A DNA stretch of 25,562 bases from NCBI GenBank assembly GCA_964446285.1, contig CAYUNT010000046.1:1-25562 (forward strand). Direction: 5' to 3'. A program made the translations under genes and the position numbers. Below the pieces are notes generated by a model, which saw only the letters and a program-made list of their open reading frames with translations, was not told the DNA's origin and ran no database searches. The stretch is from CAYUNT01 sp964446285. GTDB taxonomy: Bacteria > Sumerlaeota > Sumerlaeia > SLMS01 > CAYUNT01. Positions 1-8,269 of this stretch are shown here, one piece after another (position 1 is the stretch's first letter; every line of letters starts with the position of its first letter).

Positions 1-945
1 CCCCCTTGGTTGAGGGGGAGGAGGGATACAACAACAGGAGGGAAATTTGGCTGTTCCCCTATGGAAGAACAGCGTCGCCTCACGAGTCCTGGATAGCCCA
101 CCAAACCTATATAAGGTCTGTAACTTTTTTCTCCTTGGTCTTCATATCGACCGCTTTGACGTTTTCGGTCGCGGCAGGGTTGACAAACCTAGTGCACCCG
201 TTCGGGGCTTGTTGCCTTTTCACTTCTTTCGGCATTCAACCCAGCGCCTTTTTCATTAGAAAGATTCGTGCCAATTGCCTCCTTTGACTTATTTTAGTGC
301 TTTTTAGGGAACAGATCAGCATTCAAAGCACTGAATATAAACAACTTACGCTTGCATGGCCTTTTGAGGAATCTGTAGAGGGTCTTTTCCGCACCCTGTG
401 CACTTTGATTCAGCCCTGTTGCATCCGTGCAACATTGGGCGTCTCAGAATGTGCTGTTGTGATGCACCTGAAGCGGAAGGGATATGTCTGCGAAGGCGAT
501 TTGGCACTTGGGCCTTAGGAAAAACCGCGAACTATCCCTCGCTGATGCAATCATACGCAGTTTGGTCACCTCCCTTATCTGTGTCAACGAAAAAAAAACA
601 CAAAGCCATACCGATTTTATGCGGGGCACAGTCTGAAATCACTCGGCGAATGGCTCAGGCGCCTTCCTCCCACGCTAAGCCGGACTCACAGGTTGGCGTG
701 GCATACCCTCCCCCTCTATAACGCGCCAGAAAGGAATTTTTATGCCAAAATCTCGCCGCCTGCGTTGATTCCTTGAAAATTAGTCCGGATTGGCCTTCTA
801 CTATCCGGGCGCGCGGACGCTGGGGCAAACCTCCTTGAACCAATAGACCCCGCTCGTGGCGCGAGGGTTAGGCTGGCCCCCTGGAAATGGACGGATTTTC
901 GCAGCCCGGAACAGCAGCGCCGTCAAACCAGCCGGATCAATTTCC
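1..945. other. Gene-poor, lower-G+C stretch with no recognisable gene
   Basis: No reading frame here resembles a known protein, and the frames that are open are short and overlap on both strands. Base composition is visibly less G+C-rich than the genes that follow, with A and T runs. Small structures are visible: CCCCC/GGGGG arms at 1-5 and 14-18; a perfect 7-bp inverted repeat with a 4-nt gap at 417-434 (TGTTGCA, TCCG, TGCAACA); and a CCGGAT/ATCCGG pair at 785-808. It may be degraded sequence, a regulatory region, or the remains of a horizontally acquired segment. The first two options cannot be told apart from sequence alone. Confidence 0.5.
742..768 (+). CDS. Possible 8-codon leader peptide (MPKSRRLR)
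   Basis: An ATG at 742 follows an AAAGGA Shine-Dalgarno-like sequence (730-735) with a 6-nt gap. The frame runs eight codons, reading Met-Pro-Lys-Ser-Arg-Arg-Leu-Arg, then stops at TGA 766-768. A weak CCGGAT/ATCCGG inverted repeat follows at 785-808, about 180 nt upstream of the glycosyltransferase. Good spacing to a strong ribosome site is the only support. The frame is far too short for composition or homology to test it, so it may be chance or a leader ORF. Confidence 0.15.
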   Translation: MPKSRRLR

Positions 946-2313
946 ATGCGTATTTTAATGATCATCTGGCATTATCCGCCCGCAGTGGGCGGTTCGGAAC
1001 GCATGGCGGCGCGTCTGGCCGGAGCGCTTGCGCATCGCGGGCACGAAATCGAGGTCTGGACTTCCTATCGCGCCGATTCGCCCCCTGTCGAACGCCCCGC
1101 GCGGGGGCTTACGATTCGGCGACGGATGGGCGGGCTGGAGCTTGGGCCTTTGTTTGGAGCGAGCGTATGGGCGCGCGAGGCGGGGGCAATTTGGTGGGCG
1201 CGCCGCCGTTTCGACGTCGTGCATCTCCACGAAGCCACCTGGCCGGCCTTGGGCGCTGTCGCGGCCCGCGCCGTGGGAGGTCCGCCGGTCCTGGTGATGA
1301 ATGCCTCCTCGGGCGTTTTAAATGATGTGCGCCGTTTGCGCGAGCGCCGCGCCGGATCGCTGCTGACGGCGTGCCTGCGGCGGGCGGATCGCTTTGTCGC
1401 CCTCTGCCGCCAGGCCCGCGACGAAATGACACACCTGGGCATTGCGCCCGATCGCATCGAGATCGTTCCCAACGGCCTCGCGCTCGGGGACTTCCTTCCG
1501 CCCGCGCCGGATGAAGAGAGGACGCCGGAGCCTGATTCAGCAGCGGCAGCAGCAGGGTTGGAGGAAGGATCGGCGGCAGCGGCGGCGACGGCGGCGTGGC
1601 GATGGCGGTTTGTCACATTTGTCGGACGCTTGCACCCTATAAAAAACGTCCCGGTGCTGCTGGAGGCGTTTGCCCGCGTGCGGCGCGAAAGGCCGGCCGC
1701 GCGCCTGCGAATTGTTGGCGACGGCGAAGAGCGCCCGGCCCTCTTGCGGCGCGCAGGCGAGCTGGGCCTGCGAACGCTCGAACAACCCGGCCTGCCGCCA
1801 TGCGCCGATTCCTACGCCCCGCTTCTGCCGGGTCGAGCCAGCCTTTCCAATGACCAGGTCGAGGCGTTTGACGTTCAGTTCGCCGGGATGAGCGCCGATC
1901 CGAGGCCCGATTATGCGGCGGCGGATGTGGTGGTTTTGCCCTCGGCCACGGAAGGCATGAGCAATGTGCTGCTCGAGGCGATGGCGATGGCGCGCCCGAT
2001 CGTGGCCTCTGCCGTCGGCGGAAATCCCGACCTGCTCGATCCGGAAGACCGCCGCGCAAGCGCTCCCGACGAGGAAAAACACGGCGTGTTCGCGGGCGCG
2101 AATGGACTTCTCGTTCCGGCAGGCGATGCGGAGGCGCTGGCGTCGGCGATTGGGCGGGTGCTCGACGACGTGGCGCTGAGGCGGACGCTCGGGGTTTCGG
2201 CGCGGCAGTTTATCGAGCGCAACTGCTCGCTCGAACAAGTGGCCAGCCGCTATGAGGAAATTTACCAGCAGCTCGCCGGAACCAGGCGGCGGACGCCGCG
2301 AAGCGGGCGCTGA
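946..2313 (+). CDS. GT4-family glycosyltransferase
   Basis: The product (455 aa from ATG 946) fits GT-B fold, family 4 glycosyltransferases, which move a sugar from a nucleotide-sugar donor to a lipid-linked or surface glycan at the cytoplasmic face of the membrane. The N-terminal domain opens with a beta strand and the glycine-rich HYPPAVGGSERMA segment typical of GT4. The C-terminal donor domain has VGRLHPIKN (residue 226 on) and the EGMSNVLLEAMA motif (336 on), whose glutamate usually contacts the donor. The frame is open upstream to a GTG at 856, but ATG 946 places the first strand where the family has it. There is no strong Shine-Dalgarno. Two insertions are unusual: an Ala-rich low-complexity stretch around residues 190-217, and about 30 extra residues near 285-310. 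The convergent flippase suggests surface polysaccharide synthesis. The exact sugar cannot be inferred. Confidence 0.88.
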   Translation: MRILMIIWHYPPAVGGSERMAARLAGALAHRGHEIEVWTSYRADSPPVERPARGLTIRRRMGGLELGPLFGASVWAREAGAIWWARRRFDVVHLHEATWPALGAVAARAVGGPPVLVMNASSGVLNDVRRLRERRAGSLLTACLRRADRFVALCRQARDEMTHLGIAPDRIEIVPNGLALGDFLPPAPDEERTPEPDSAAAAAGLEEGSAAAAATAAWRWRFVTFVGRLHPIKNVPVLLEAFARVRRERPAARLRIVGDGEERPALLRRAGELGLRTLEQPGLPPCADSYAPLLPGRASLSNDQVEAFDVQFAGMSADPRPDYAAADVVVLPSATEGMSNVLLEAMAMARPIVASAVGGNPDLLDPEDRRASAPDEEKHGVFAGANGLLVPAGDAEALASAIGRVLDDVALRRTLGVSARQFIERNCSLEQVASRYEEIYQQLAGTRRRTPRSGR

Positions 2314-2350
2314 TAGCGGCTTGCGGGCCTTCCTGTGTCGCGCCAGGACC

Positions 2351-2402
2351 GGGACCTATGAGACCTATGGGACCCATGCGTCTTATTGGTCCTATTGGTC
2401 CC
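2351..2402. repeat. Family B palindrome made of 9-mers (GGGACCTAT-like)
   Basis: This sits between the convergent stops of the glycosyltransferase and the flippase. Left-arm units GGGACCTAT, GAGACCTAT and GGGACCCAT are mirrored by complementary units ending in TTGGTCCC; arms of 23 nt match at about 17 positions. A second 10-bp palindrome (CGAAATTTCG, 2405-2414) follows directly. The position suggests a bidirectional terminator or barrier, but there is no T-tract. A related copy lies inside coaBC at 12177-12316. Confidence 0.7.
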
Positions 2403-2434
2403 AGCGAAATTTCGTTGTGCACGGCGGCTCAAAT

Positions 2435-3772
2435 TCAGCGTAGAAAAAACCGCCCAATCCATCCGCGCACGCGCCGCCAATCCTCAGCCTTTGGCATCAC
2501 CAGCGCCCGCAGCGGCACACGCGGTCCAGAACGCAAAAACAGCACGAGCAAAATCCCCATCGAGGCGGCGTAGGTCAGCGTCGTGGCCCAGCAGGCGCCC
2601 GTCAGGCCGTGGCGCGGAATGAGCCACAGGCAGAAATTCGCATGCAGCGGCAGCAGGCACAAATTGAGCACAAGCAGAGTCTCGGGGCTTTTTCGGTGGG
2701 CCGTAAAGAACATCGAGAACATGCGCCCGCACCCGAAAACCGCCGTTCCAAGCAGCAAAACGCGGAAGGGATAGATCGTGGCGCGGAAATCTTTTCCATA
2801 CAGCAATGGAATCACCGGCGCGGCAATCCATCCGACGACAATCAGCGCCACCGACACGAGCAGCGTGACACGGAACAGTTCCGCGGCCAGACGGCGGGCC
2901 TCTTCGGGCTTGGCGCCGGTCATGGGCGCGTAGGCCGCGCTCTCGACGCCGGCCGAAACCATCCAGATTTTTCCGGCCAGCGATGCAGCTTGTTGATACA
3001 CGCCCAGCGCGCCCAGTCCCGCCAGCGCGTTCACTAAAATCTGATCGAGTTGCGCAAGCAGTCCCGAGGCGAAATTCCCCAGATATACCCGCGCGCCAAA
3101 GGAAAACAGCCGCCGCAATTGCGACCGCTCAATCGGTCCGAAAAGCGGCCCATGACGCCGCAACAAGAGGGCCATTACCAGCGTCGAGGCGGCGAGAATC
3201 GCGAAAAACAATATCACCAGCAGCGTAATGCACGCATCAAGCCGCTCGGGATGCGACAGCGGGCGAAAGACGGCGAGCACTATCACAATCGCGCCATTTT
3301 GCACGGCGGCCATGGCAAGATTAAACCCGGCCAGCGTGGGAATTTCGCCCAGGCCGATCATCAAACCCTGCCAGGCCATCGAGTAAAAGGCGGGGGCGAT
3401 GGCCGCGGTGGCCAAAATCAGATGCAGCGGGGCGATGCCGCGGAAAATCCCCCCTTGCACTGGCCGCCAAAAAAACCAGACAAACAGCGCGCCCGCCACG
3501 CCTGCAACAAACGATAAAATTACCGTCCAGGAATGCAGCCGCCCCAGCATCGAGCGGTCCTCGCCCACGAGCACCTGGTTCGACACCGGAACGCCAAGCG
3601 AGGCGAGATTCTGGAATTGTGTGAAAATTACCACCGTTGCCAGGACATAGGCCCCGCGTCCGGCGGCCCCCACCATGCGATTGAGGGCAATGCTCGTGAG
3701 CGTTGTAATTACAAGAATGCCGATCCGGGAAGCCAGGTCCAGCGCGCTCTTGCGGGCAATGCTCATTGGCAT
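2435..3772 (-). CDS. Polysaccharide flippase (Wzx/MATE-like membrane protein)
   Basis: The 445-aa product is almost wholly hydrophobic, with about 12 predicted membrane segments separated by short Arg/Lys-rich loops. This matches the oligosaccharide flippase family (MOP superfamily). Such proteins move undecaprenyl-linked or other lipid-linked saccharides across the inner membrane. The start region MPMSIARKSALDLASRIG followed by the first membrane helix is typical, as is the NRMVGAAGRGAYVLA segment after helix 1. ATG 3772 is taken as the start; ATG 3766 is an equally good alternative and neither has a clear Shine-Dalgarno. The gene converges on the GT4 gene across a palindromic spacer, so the two are not one operon but may serve the same surface-glycan pathway. 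Family assignment is good; the substrate is unknown. Confidence 0.85.
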   Translation of the reverse strand: MPMSIARKSALDLASRIGILVITTLTSIALNRMVGAAGRGAYVLATVVIFTQFQNLASLGVPVSNQVLVGEDRSMLGRLHSWTVILSFVAGVAGALFVWFFWRPVQGGIFRGIAPLHLILATAAIAPAFYSMAWQGLMIGLGEIPTLAGFNLAMAAVQNGAIVIVLAVFRPLSHPERLDACITLLVILFFAILAASTLVMALLLRRHGPLFGPIERSQLRRLFSFGARVYLGNFASGLLAQLDQILVNALAGLGALGVYQQAASLAGKIWMVSAGVESAAYAPMTGAKPEEARRLAAELFRVTLLVSVALIVVGWIAAPVIPLLYGKDFRATIYPFRVLLLGTAVFGCGRMFSMFFTAHRKSPETLLVLNLCLLPLHANFCLWLIPRHGLTGACWATTLTYAASMGILLVLFLRSGPRVPLRALVMPKAEDWRRVRGWIGRFFLR

Positions 3773-4138
3773 CTCGAGGGCGGCTCAAAATAAACGCGCC
3801 CGATGTGCGGTCTGTCCCGCCTCGCAGGCGGTTCGCTCGCAATCAGGCGCAATGGGCCAAAACAAACGCAATCCCAATACACAACCGCACGCTGAACGCG
3901 ACCTCACAAGAACGCATCGTCAACGCGCTTCAATTTGGGCGCTACCAAGGCGTTTATGGCCGCCCAAATATCCCCGGAGCGCCTCCGGCCCGATTCAGGC
4001 CGGAAGACGCCCGATATAAGGATAGACTGCGTGATAGAACTTTGCCGGAACCGCAAGCCGCCGGAGAAAGCCCGGTGCACGGCCCGCGTAATGCCATTCC
4101 GCCGGATTCAGGCGGTTCCAGCGCGGCGCAGATGCGAA
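3773..4138. other. Spacer between RRM gene and flippase, with two look-alike hairpins
   Basis: This spacer lies downstream of the RRM gene and upstream of the flippase, both on the minus strand. It holds two hairpins with related loops: TCCGGCC/GGCCGGA (3984-4004, loop CGATTCA) and CCGCC/GGCGG (4099-4115, loop GGATTCA). A third small palindrome, CCGCCTCGCAGGCGG, lies near 3818-3832. The 4099-4115 hairpin is 23 nt beyond the RRM stop and could help end that transcript, but no T-tract follows. No gene was recognised. Confidence 0.5.
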
Positions 4139-4450
4139 TTAGTAGCGGTCGCCACCGCGTCCGCCGCCGCGAGGAGGACGTCCGCCTTCACGGCGGGGAG
4201 GGGCTTCGCCGCGGGGACGCGCAGGATTCACGCGCACCGGACGTCCCGCAATGGACTGGCCATTGAGGGCATTTGTCGCCTTTTCCGCTTCTTCGTCCGA
4301 AGGCATTTCGACGAATCCGAATCCCTTCGACTGTCCGCTGGCCTGGTCCCGAATCACGATCACTTCGCCCACATTGCCGTAGGCGGCAAAGGCGGACCGC
4401 AGATCGTCCTCGGTGGCTTGATAGGACAGGTTTCCCACATAGAGTTTCAT
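4139..4450 (-). CDS. Glycine-rich RRM RNA-binding protein
   Basis: The product has 103 residues with one RNA recognition motif. RNP-2 is LYVGNL (residues 3-8) and RNP-1 is KGFGFVEM (42-49), carrying the aromatic residues that stack on RNA bases. After about residue 78 the tail becomes rich in Arg, Gly and Pro (RREGGRPPRGGGRGGDRY), the RGG-like tail of bacterial glycine-rich RNA-binding proteins. Family members bind single-stranded RNA in the cytoplasm and are often cold-induced; that is family knowledge and nothing here shows it. The frame is open further upstream, but ATG 4450 has AGGAG six bases before it and gives the family's length. It is divergent from alaS across about 740 bp. Confidence 0.92.
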   Translation of the reverse strand: MKLYVGNLSYQATEDDLRSAFAAYGNVGEVIVIRDQASGQSKGFGFVEMPSDEEAEKATNALNGQSIAGRPVRVNPARPRGEAPPRREGGRPPRGGGRGGDRY

Positions 4451-4780
4451 AATTGGCTCCTGATGATTTCGGCAACCCGCGGACTGCCGGCGACAATCAA
4501 CTTCCGAAAGCAACGCCCCGCGCCCTGCGCCCCGTGCGGGCATTTGGCGCGAACAGGCGACGGTCCAACAGAAAAACGGTTGGAGAGGGGGGATTGAATC
4601 CAGTGCGTTCCGAACGATAGTGCCAGCCGTTGAGAAAGAAATCCTGGGTTTGCCCTCCGGGATTCCCACGCCGCACAGGGTCGCTGGGAAATCCTCGGAT
4701 AACCCTTATCAGACAGATTATACGGGAGAATACGGATTGATTGGCAAGAGGAATCGCGAACGCGGGCGCTTCAAACAAAT

Positions 4781-4809
4781 TTGACATGCCATTTCAAAAT
4801 GAAATAGGC
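4781..4809 (+). promoter_or_regulatory. Weak candidate promoter with overlapping inverted repeat
   Basis: A perfect -35 hexamer TTGACA (4781-4786), 17-nt spacing, and a poor -10. The ATTTCA/TGAAAT inverted repeat (4791-4805) overlaps it, as an operator might. It would give alaS a leader of nearly 370 nt containing the Family A repeats. This is a tentative call. Confidence 0.22.
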
Positions 4810-5000
4810 GTCCCCTTTTTCTTCACTGTCATTGGCTCATGACACGCATGCATTGTTCTTGTGGGCGCTGGAATTCAGCCGCCAAACTTCAATCAATACA
4901 AGGTGCTGTTCTTTTGAAATCCCGCCGAATTGGACACAGGCGCGCAATTGGGATTGAAGAACGGAGAGCAATTCGCCAGCGTGCAGGCTCGTTTGCGCGC

Positions 5001-5107
5001 GGGCGCTGGGATCGCGAGGCTCCGCACTCGCGTCTTTTCAGCAAAACCCCGCCTGCGCACAAACGGGCTGGGACCGCGAGGCTCCGCACTCGCGCCTTTT
5101 CGACAAA
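5001..5107. repeat. Family A repeat, two units upstream of alaS
   Basis: Two units share the core GGGAYCGCGAGGCTCCGCAC followed by TCGCGYCTTTTC; equivalent positions are 62 bp apart (GGG at 5008 and 5070). Each unit can form a stem CGCGAG/CTCGCG around GCTCCGCA. Related units occur as a tandem array at 9532-9632 (opposite orientation) and inside alaS at 6909-6937. This is a dispersed hairpin repeat; no transposase is associated. Confidence 0.8.
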
Positions 5108-5186
5108 GGTGGTTCTCTAATCTGCCCCGCGCGCCGTCTCTATCTTTATCACTCTCTCGCGGCATTTTACATCGGATGCAAAGGTC

Positions 5187-8100
5187 ATGACTTCCCCCAA
5201 TTCCTCTTCGTCCTCATCGTCCTCGTCTTCATCTTCTTCTTCCAAGCGCTCGATATTCACCGGCGCGCAACTGCGCCGTGCGTTTTTGGACTATTTCGTT
5301 TCGAAGGCGCAGGCGCCCAATCGTGCCGTCTCGAAATCGGGCGTGGGCGCTGGCGCGGATTTCACGCCGCTGCCGCATACACTCGTCTCCTCAGCGCCGC
5401 TCATTCCGCCCGACGATCCGACGCTCCTTTTCACCTCGGCGGGCATGGTGCAATTCAAGCGCCTCTATTCGGGCGAGGTCGATCCGCTGCCTTACCGCCG
5501 CGCGACGACCTGCCAGAAGTGTCTGCGCGCCGGGGGCAAGGCCAGCGACCTCGAAAGCGTCGGAAAATCCCTGCGCCACCACACATTCTTCGAGATGCTC
5601 GGCAACTTCTCGTTCGGCGACTACTTCAAGGCCGAGGCCATCCGGTTCGCGTGGGAATTTTGCACTTCGCCGCTCTACATGGGCCTCCCGGCCGACCGCA
5701 TGTTCGCTACGATTTACGGTCCGACGGCGGAAAAACCCAAGATCGTGAAGGACGACGAGGCCGAGGCGGCGTGGATGCGCGAAACCGAAGACATGGCGCA
5801 GCGAGGGATCGTGCCTTCGCCGCTCGTAAATCCCGTAACCACGCTTGATGAAAAGGAAAACTTTTGGGGTCCGGCGGGCGACACGGGAGCGTGCGGGCCT
5901 TGCTCGGAAATCAAGTTTTTCATAGGCACGCCCGAGGAATTGGCCGAGGCGCGCCGCTTGGGCGAAACCGACCCGCACGCGCTCGGGCGGCGCATCGTCG
6001 AGGAGGGCGACCGCTTCCTCGAAATCTGGAACATGGTTTTTCCGCAGTTCGACCAGCAGCGCGACGGCACGCGCCCCACGCTGAAAAATCGCGGCATCGA
6101 CACGGGTGCGGGCCTCGAACGCATGACGGTGGCCCTCCAGTGGTGGCACGAAGGCGGGCGCGTGCGCGGCCCCTATGAAACCGACCTCCTGCGGCCTATC
6201 GTGAACGCCGTGGCCGAAGCGACCGGCGTCCCTTACGTGACCGTGGCGGATTCGACGGGCGATCCGGAAGAGGCGCGCCGCCGCATGGCGCTCAACGCCA
6301 TCGCCGACCACATTCGCGCGCTGGTGTTTTGCCTGGCGGAGGGGATCACCCCCTCGAACGACGGCCGCGGCTATGTCGTGCGCCGGATTCAGCGCCGCGC
6401 CGTGCGATTTGCGCGCCTGATCGGCGTCAGCGACCCGTTCCTTTACCGCCTCGTCGATGCGGTTGTCGAGTGCCCCGCCTGGCGCGATCCTGTGACGGGC
6501 GCGCATGTGTATCCTGAAATAACGCGCAACCTCGACGCGGCGCGCCGCACGGTCAGGCTCGAAGAGGAGCGCTTCCTGCGCACGCTCGATCAGGGAACGA
6601 AAATCCTCGATGAACTGATCGAACGCGGCAAATCCGAACCGGGGCGTCCGCTGCCGGGCGAGGACGTGTTCCGCCTCCATGCGACTTACGGATTTCCTCC
6701 TGATCTGACGCGCGAAATCGCCGAAGATGCAGGCCTGCGCCTGGACGACGCGGGCTACGCCGAAGCGATGAAAAAACACCAGGATGACGCGCGAAAATCC
6801 TGGAAAGGCGCGGAGTTGGGCGCGGAAATCGCACTGTTTGAAGAACTCGAAGACCGCGCGGGCGCAACGAAGTTCCTCGGCTACGAATACGACCGCGAAG
6901 AACCGGGAGCGCTGGGATCGCCAGGCTCCGCACTGGCAGGCTCCGCTCCGGCGCCGCGATCCGAGGTCGAAAGCGAGATTTTGGCGCTGGCCCTCGGCGA
7001 CAAGCGCGTGGATTCGCTCGACGAGGGCGATGCGGCGGAGGAAGGCGCGCGAGCGGCCATCGTTTTGCGCGAGACAAATTTCTACGCGGAATCCGGCGGG
7101 CAGATCGGCGACATGGGCGTAATCGAACTGCGCGAAGGCGGCGTCGTGATGGCGCGATTCGCCGTTGAGGACACGCAAAAATCCCCAGGCGGCGTTTTCA
7201 TCCACCTCGGGCGCATGGAAAGCGGAACGATGTCCGTGGGAGATCGCGCGGTGGCGCGCCCCGATTGGCAACGGCGCTGGGCTATTATGCGCAATCACAC
7301 CTCCACGCATCTCCTTCAGCACGCCCTGCGGCGTGTCGTTGGCGAACACATCCGCCAATCCGGATCGTGGGTCGGGCCGGACGCGCTGCGATTCGACTTC
7401 ACAAACATGGAGGCAGTTGGGCGCGAGGCGCTGGACAAGGTGGAACGCATCGTCAACGAGTGCATCGCGGCGGACGCGCCGGTGCGGACTGAAGTTCTGC
7501 CGCTCGAAGTGGCGCGCCAGCGCGGCGCCATTGCTCCCTTCGGCGAAAAATACGGCCACGAAGTGCGCGTGGTGACGGCAGGCGAGTTCTCGATGGAATT
7601 TTGCGGCGGCACACACCTGCGCCGCACGGGCCAGGCGATGCGGTTCCGCATCCTCGGCGAATCGAGCATCGCGGCGGGAATCCGGCGCATCGAGGCCGTG
7701 GCGGGCCTTGGGGCCTACGAGCACGAGGTCGAAGACCGCCGCCAGCTCGACGCCATGACGCAGCGCCTGCAAGCGCGCGGGGCGGCGGCGATCGAACGCA
7801 TCGAGGCGCTGCAGGAACGCGCGCGCGAACTCGAAAAGGAAATCAGCCGCCTCAAGCAGTCGCAAGGCGCGGCGCGGCTTGACGAACTCGTGCGCGGCGC
7901 GGCGATGCTGCCGGGCGATGTGCGCCTTGTGATCGGCGAACTGCCCGGACTCGGCGCGCAGGAATTGCGCGCGCTCGCGGATCAGGCGCGCCAGAAGGCG
8001 GGCGACTGCGCTGTGGTGCTGCTCGCCTCCGCCGCCGAAGGCAAAGTGGCGCTGGTGTGCATGTCCGGCCCGGGCGCGGTAAAAACCTACCCGGCCAACA

Positions 8101-8243
8101 AGGCGATCAACGTCGTGGCCGAACACGTCGGCGGGCGCGGCGGCGGCAAGCCCGACATGGCGCTGGCGGGCGGCAAGAATCCCGAGGCGCTGGCCGAAGC
8201 GCTCCGCCAGGCGCCTGCTCGCATCGCCGCTCTGGCAAGCTGA
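5187..8243 (+). CDS. alaS: Alanyl-tRNA synthetase
   Basis: This enzyme charges tRNA-Ala and edits mischarged Ser/Gly. The class II catalytic core is clear: DPTLLFTSAGMVQFK, then RHHTFFEMLGNFSFGDYFK (motif 2), and GAGLERM (motif 3). The editing domain has the zinc ligands of HTSTH (His704, His708) and CGGTH (Cys806, His810). The C-terminal DHHA1-type region ends with GGRGGGKPDMALAGG near residues 982-996. At 1018 aa it is about 140 aa longer than the usual ~875. The extra length comes partly from a run of 14 serines (residues 6-19), an insertion before HTLVSSAPL, and a Gly/Ala/Pro-rich loop at about 573-594 that contains a Family A repeat. No later in-frame Met precedes the catalytic core, so ATG 5187 is the start despite a weak Shine-Dalgarno (AAGG, two bases away). 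It converges on ilvN. Confidence 0.97.
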   Translation: MTSPNSSSSSSSSSSSSSSKRSIFTGAQLRRAFLDYFVSKAQAPNRAVSKSGVGAGADFTPLPHTLVSSAPLIPPDDPTLLFTSAGMVQFKRLYSGEVDPLPYRRATTCQKCLRAGGKASDLESVGKSLRHHTFFEMLGNFSFGDYFKAEAIRFAWEFCTSPLYMGLPADRMFATIYGPTAEKPKIVKDDEAEAAWMRETEDMAQRGIVPSPLVNPVTTLDEKENFWGPAGDTGACGPCSEIKFFIGTPEELAEARRLGETDPHALGRRIVEEGDRFLEIWNMVFPQFDQQRDGTRPTLKNRGIDTGAGLERMTVALQWWHEGGRVRGPYETDLLRPIVNAVAEATGVPYVTVADSTGDPEEARRRMALNAIADHIRALVFCLAEGITPSNDGRGYVVRRIQRRAVRFARLIGVSDPFLYRLVDAVVECPAWRDPVTGAHVYPEITRNLDAARRTVRLEEERFLRTLDQGTKILDELIERGKSEPGRPLPGEDVFRLHATYGFPPDLTREIAEDAGLRLDDAGYAEAMKKHQDDARKSWKGAELGAEIALFEELEDRAGATKFLGYEYDREEPGALGSPGSALAGSAPAPRSEVESEILALALGDKRVDSLDEGDAAEEGARAAIVLRETNFYAESGGQIGDMGVIELREGGVVMARFAVEDTQKSPGGVFIHLGRMESGTMSVGDRAVARPDWQRRWAIMRNHTSTHLLQHALRRVVGEHIRQSGSWVGPDALRFDFTNMEAVGREALDKVERIVNECIAADAPVRTEVLPLEVARQRGAIAPFGEKYGHEVRVVTAGEFSMEFCGGTHLRRTGQAMRFRILGESSIAAGIRRIEAVAGLGAYEHEVEDRRQLDAMTQRLQARGAAAIERIEALQERARELEKEISRLKQSQGAARLDELVRGAAMLPGDVRLVIGELPGLGAQELRALADQARQKAGDCAVVLLASAAEGKVALVCMSGPGAVKTYPANKAINVVAEHVGGRGGGKPDMALAGGKNPEALAEALRQAPARIAALAS
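6909..6937 (+). repeat. Family A repeat unit in frame inside alaS
   Basis: The 29 bases match 5003-5031 at 27 positions. The two differences (G to C at 6922, C to G at 6935) are complementary, so the stem survives as GCCAG/CTGGC around loop GCTCCGCA. The insert lies just after the first strand of the editing domain (after FLGYEYDRE), where other AlaRS proteins have a short loop. Confidence 0.75.
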
Positions 8244-8269
8244 CACCGCCAGCGGGGCCTGAGTTTTTT

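Larger units (their letters stand above)
4451..5186. other. Divergent spacer between RRM gene and alaS
   Basis: This 736-bp spacer holds the 5' regions of both genes. On the plus strand TTGACA (4781-4786) is followed 17 nt later only by a weak -10-like ATAGGC. A perfect-armed inverted repeat ATTTCA-AAA-TGAAAT (4791-4805) lies across the spacer and -10 area and could be an operator. The second half (5001-5107) carries two Family A repeat units. No convincing gene was seen. Confidence 0.5.

Noticed and set aside
5391..8246. A 951-codon open frame antisense to alaS
   Set aside because: It exactly shadows alaS, is His/Arg/Ala-rich with no family resemblance, and is explained by high G+C codon bias.
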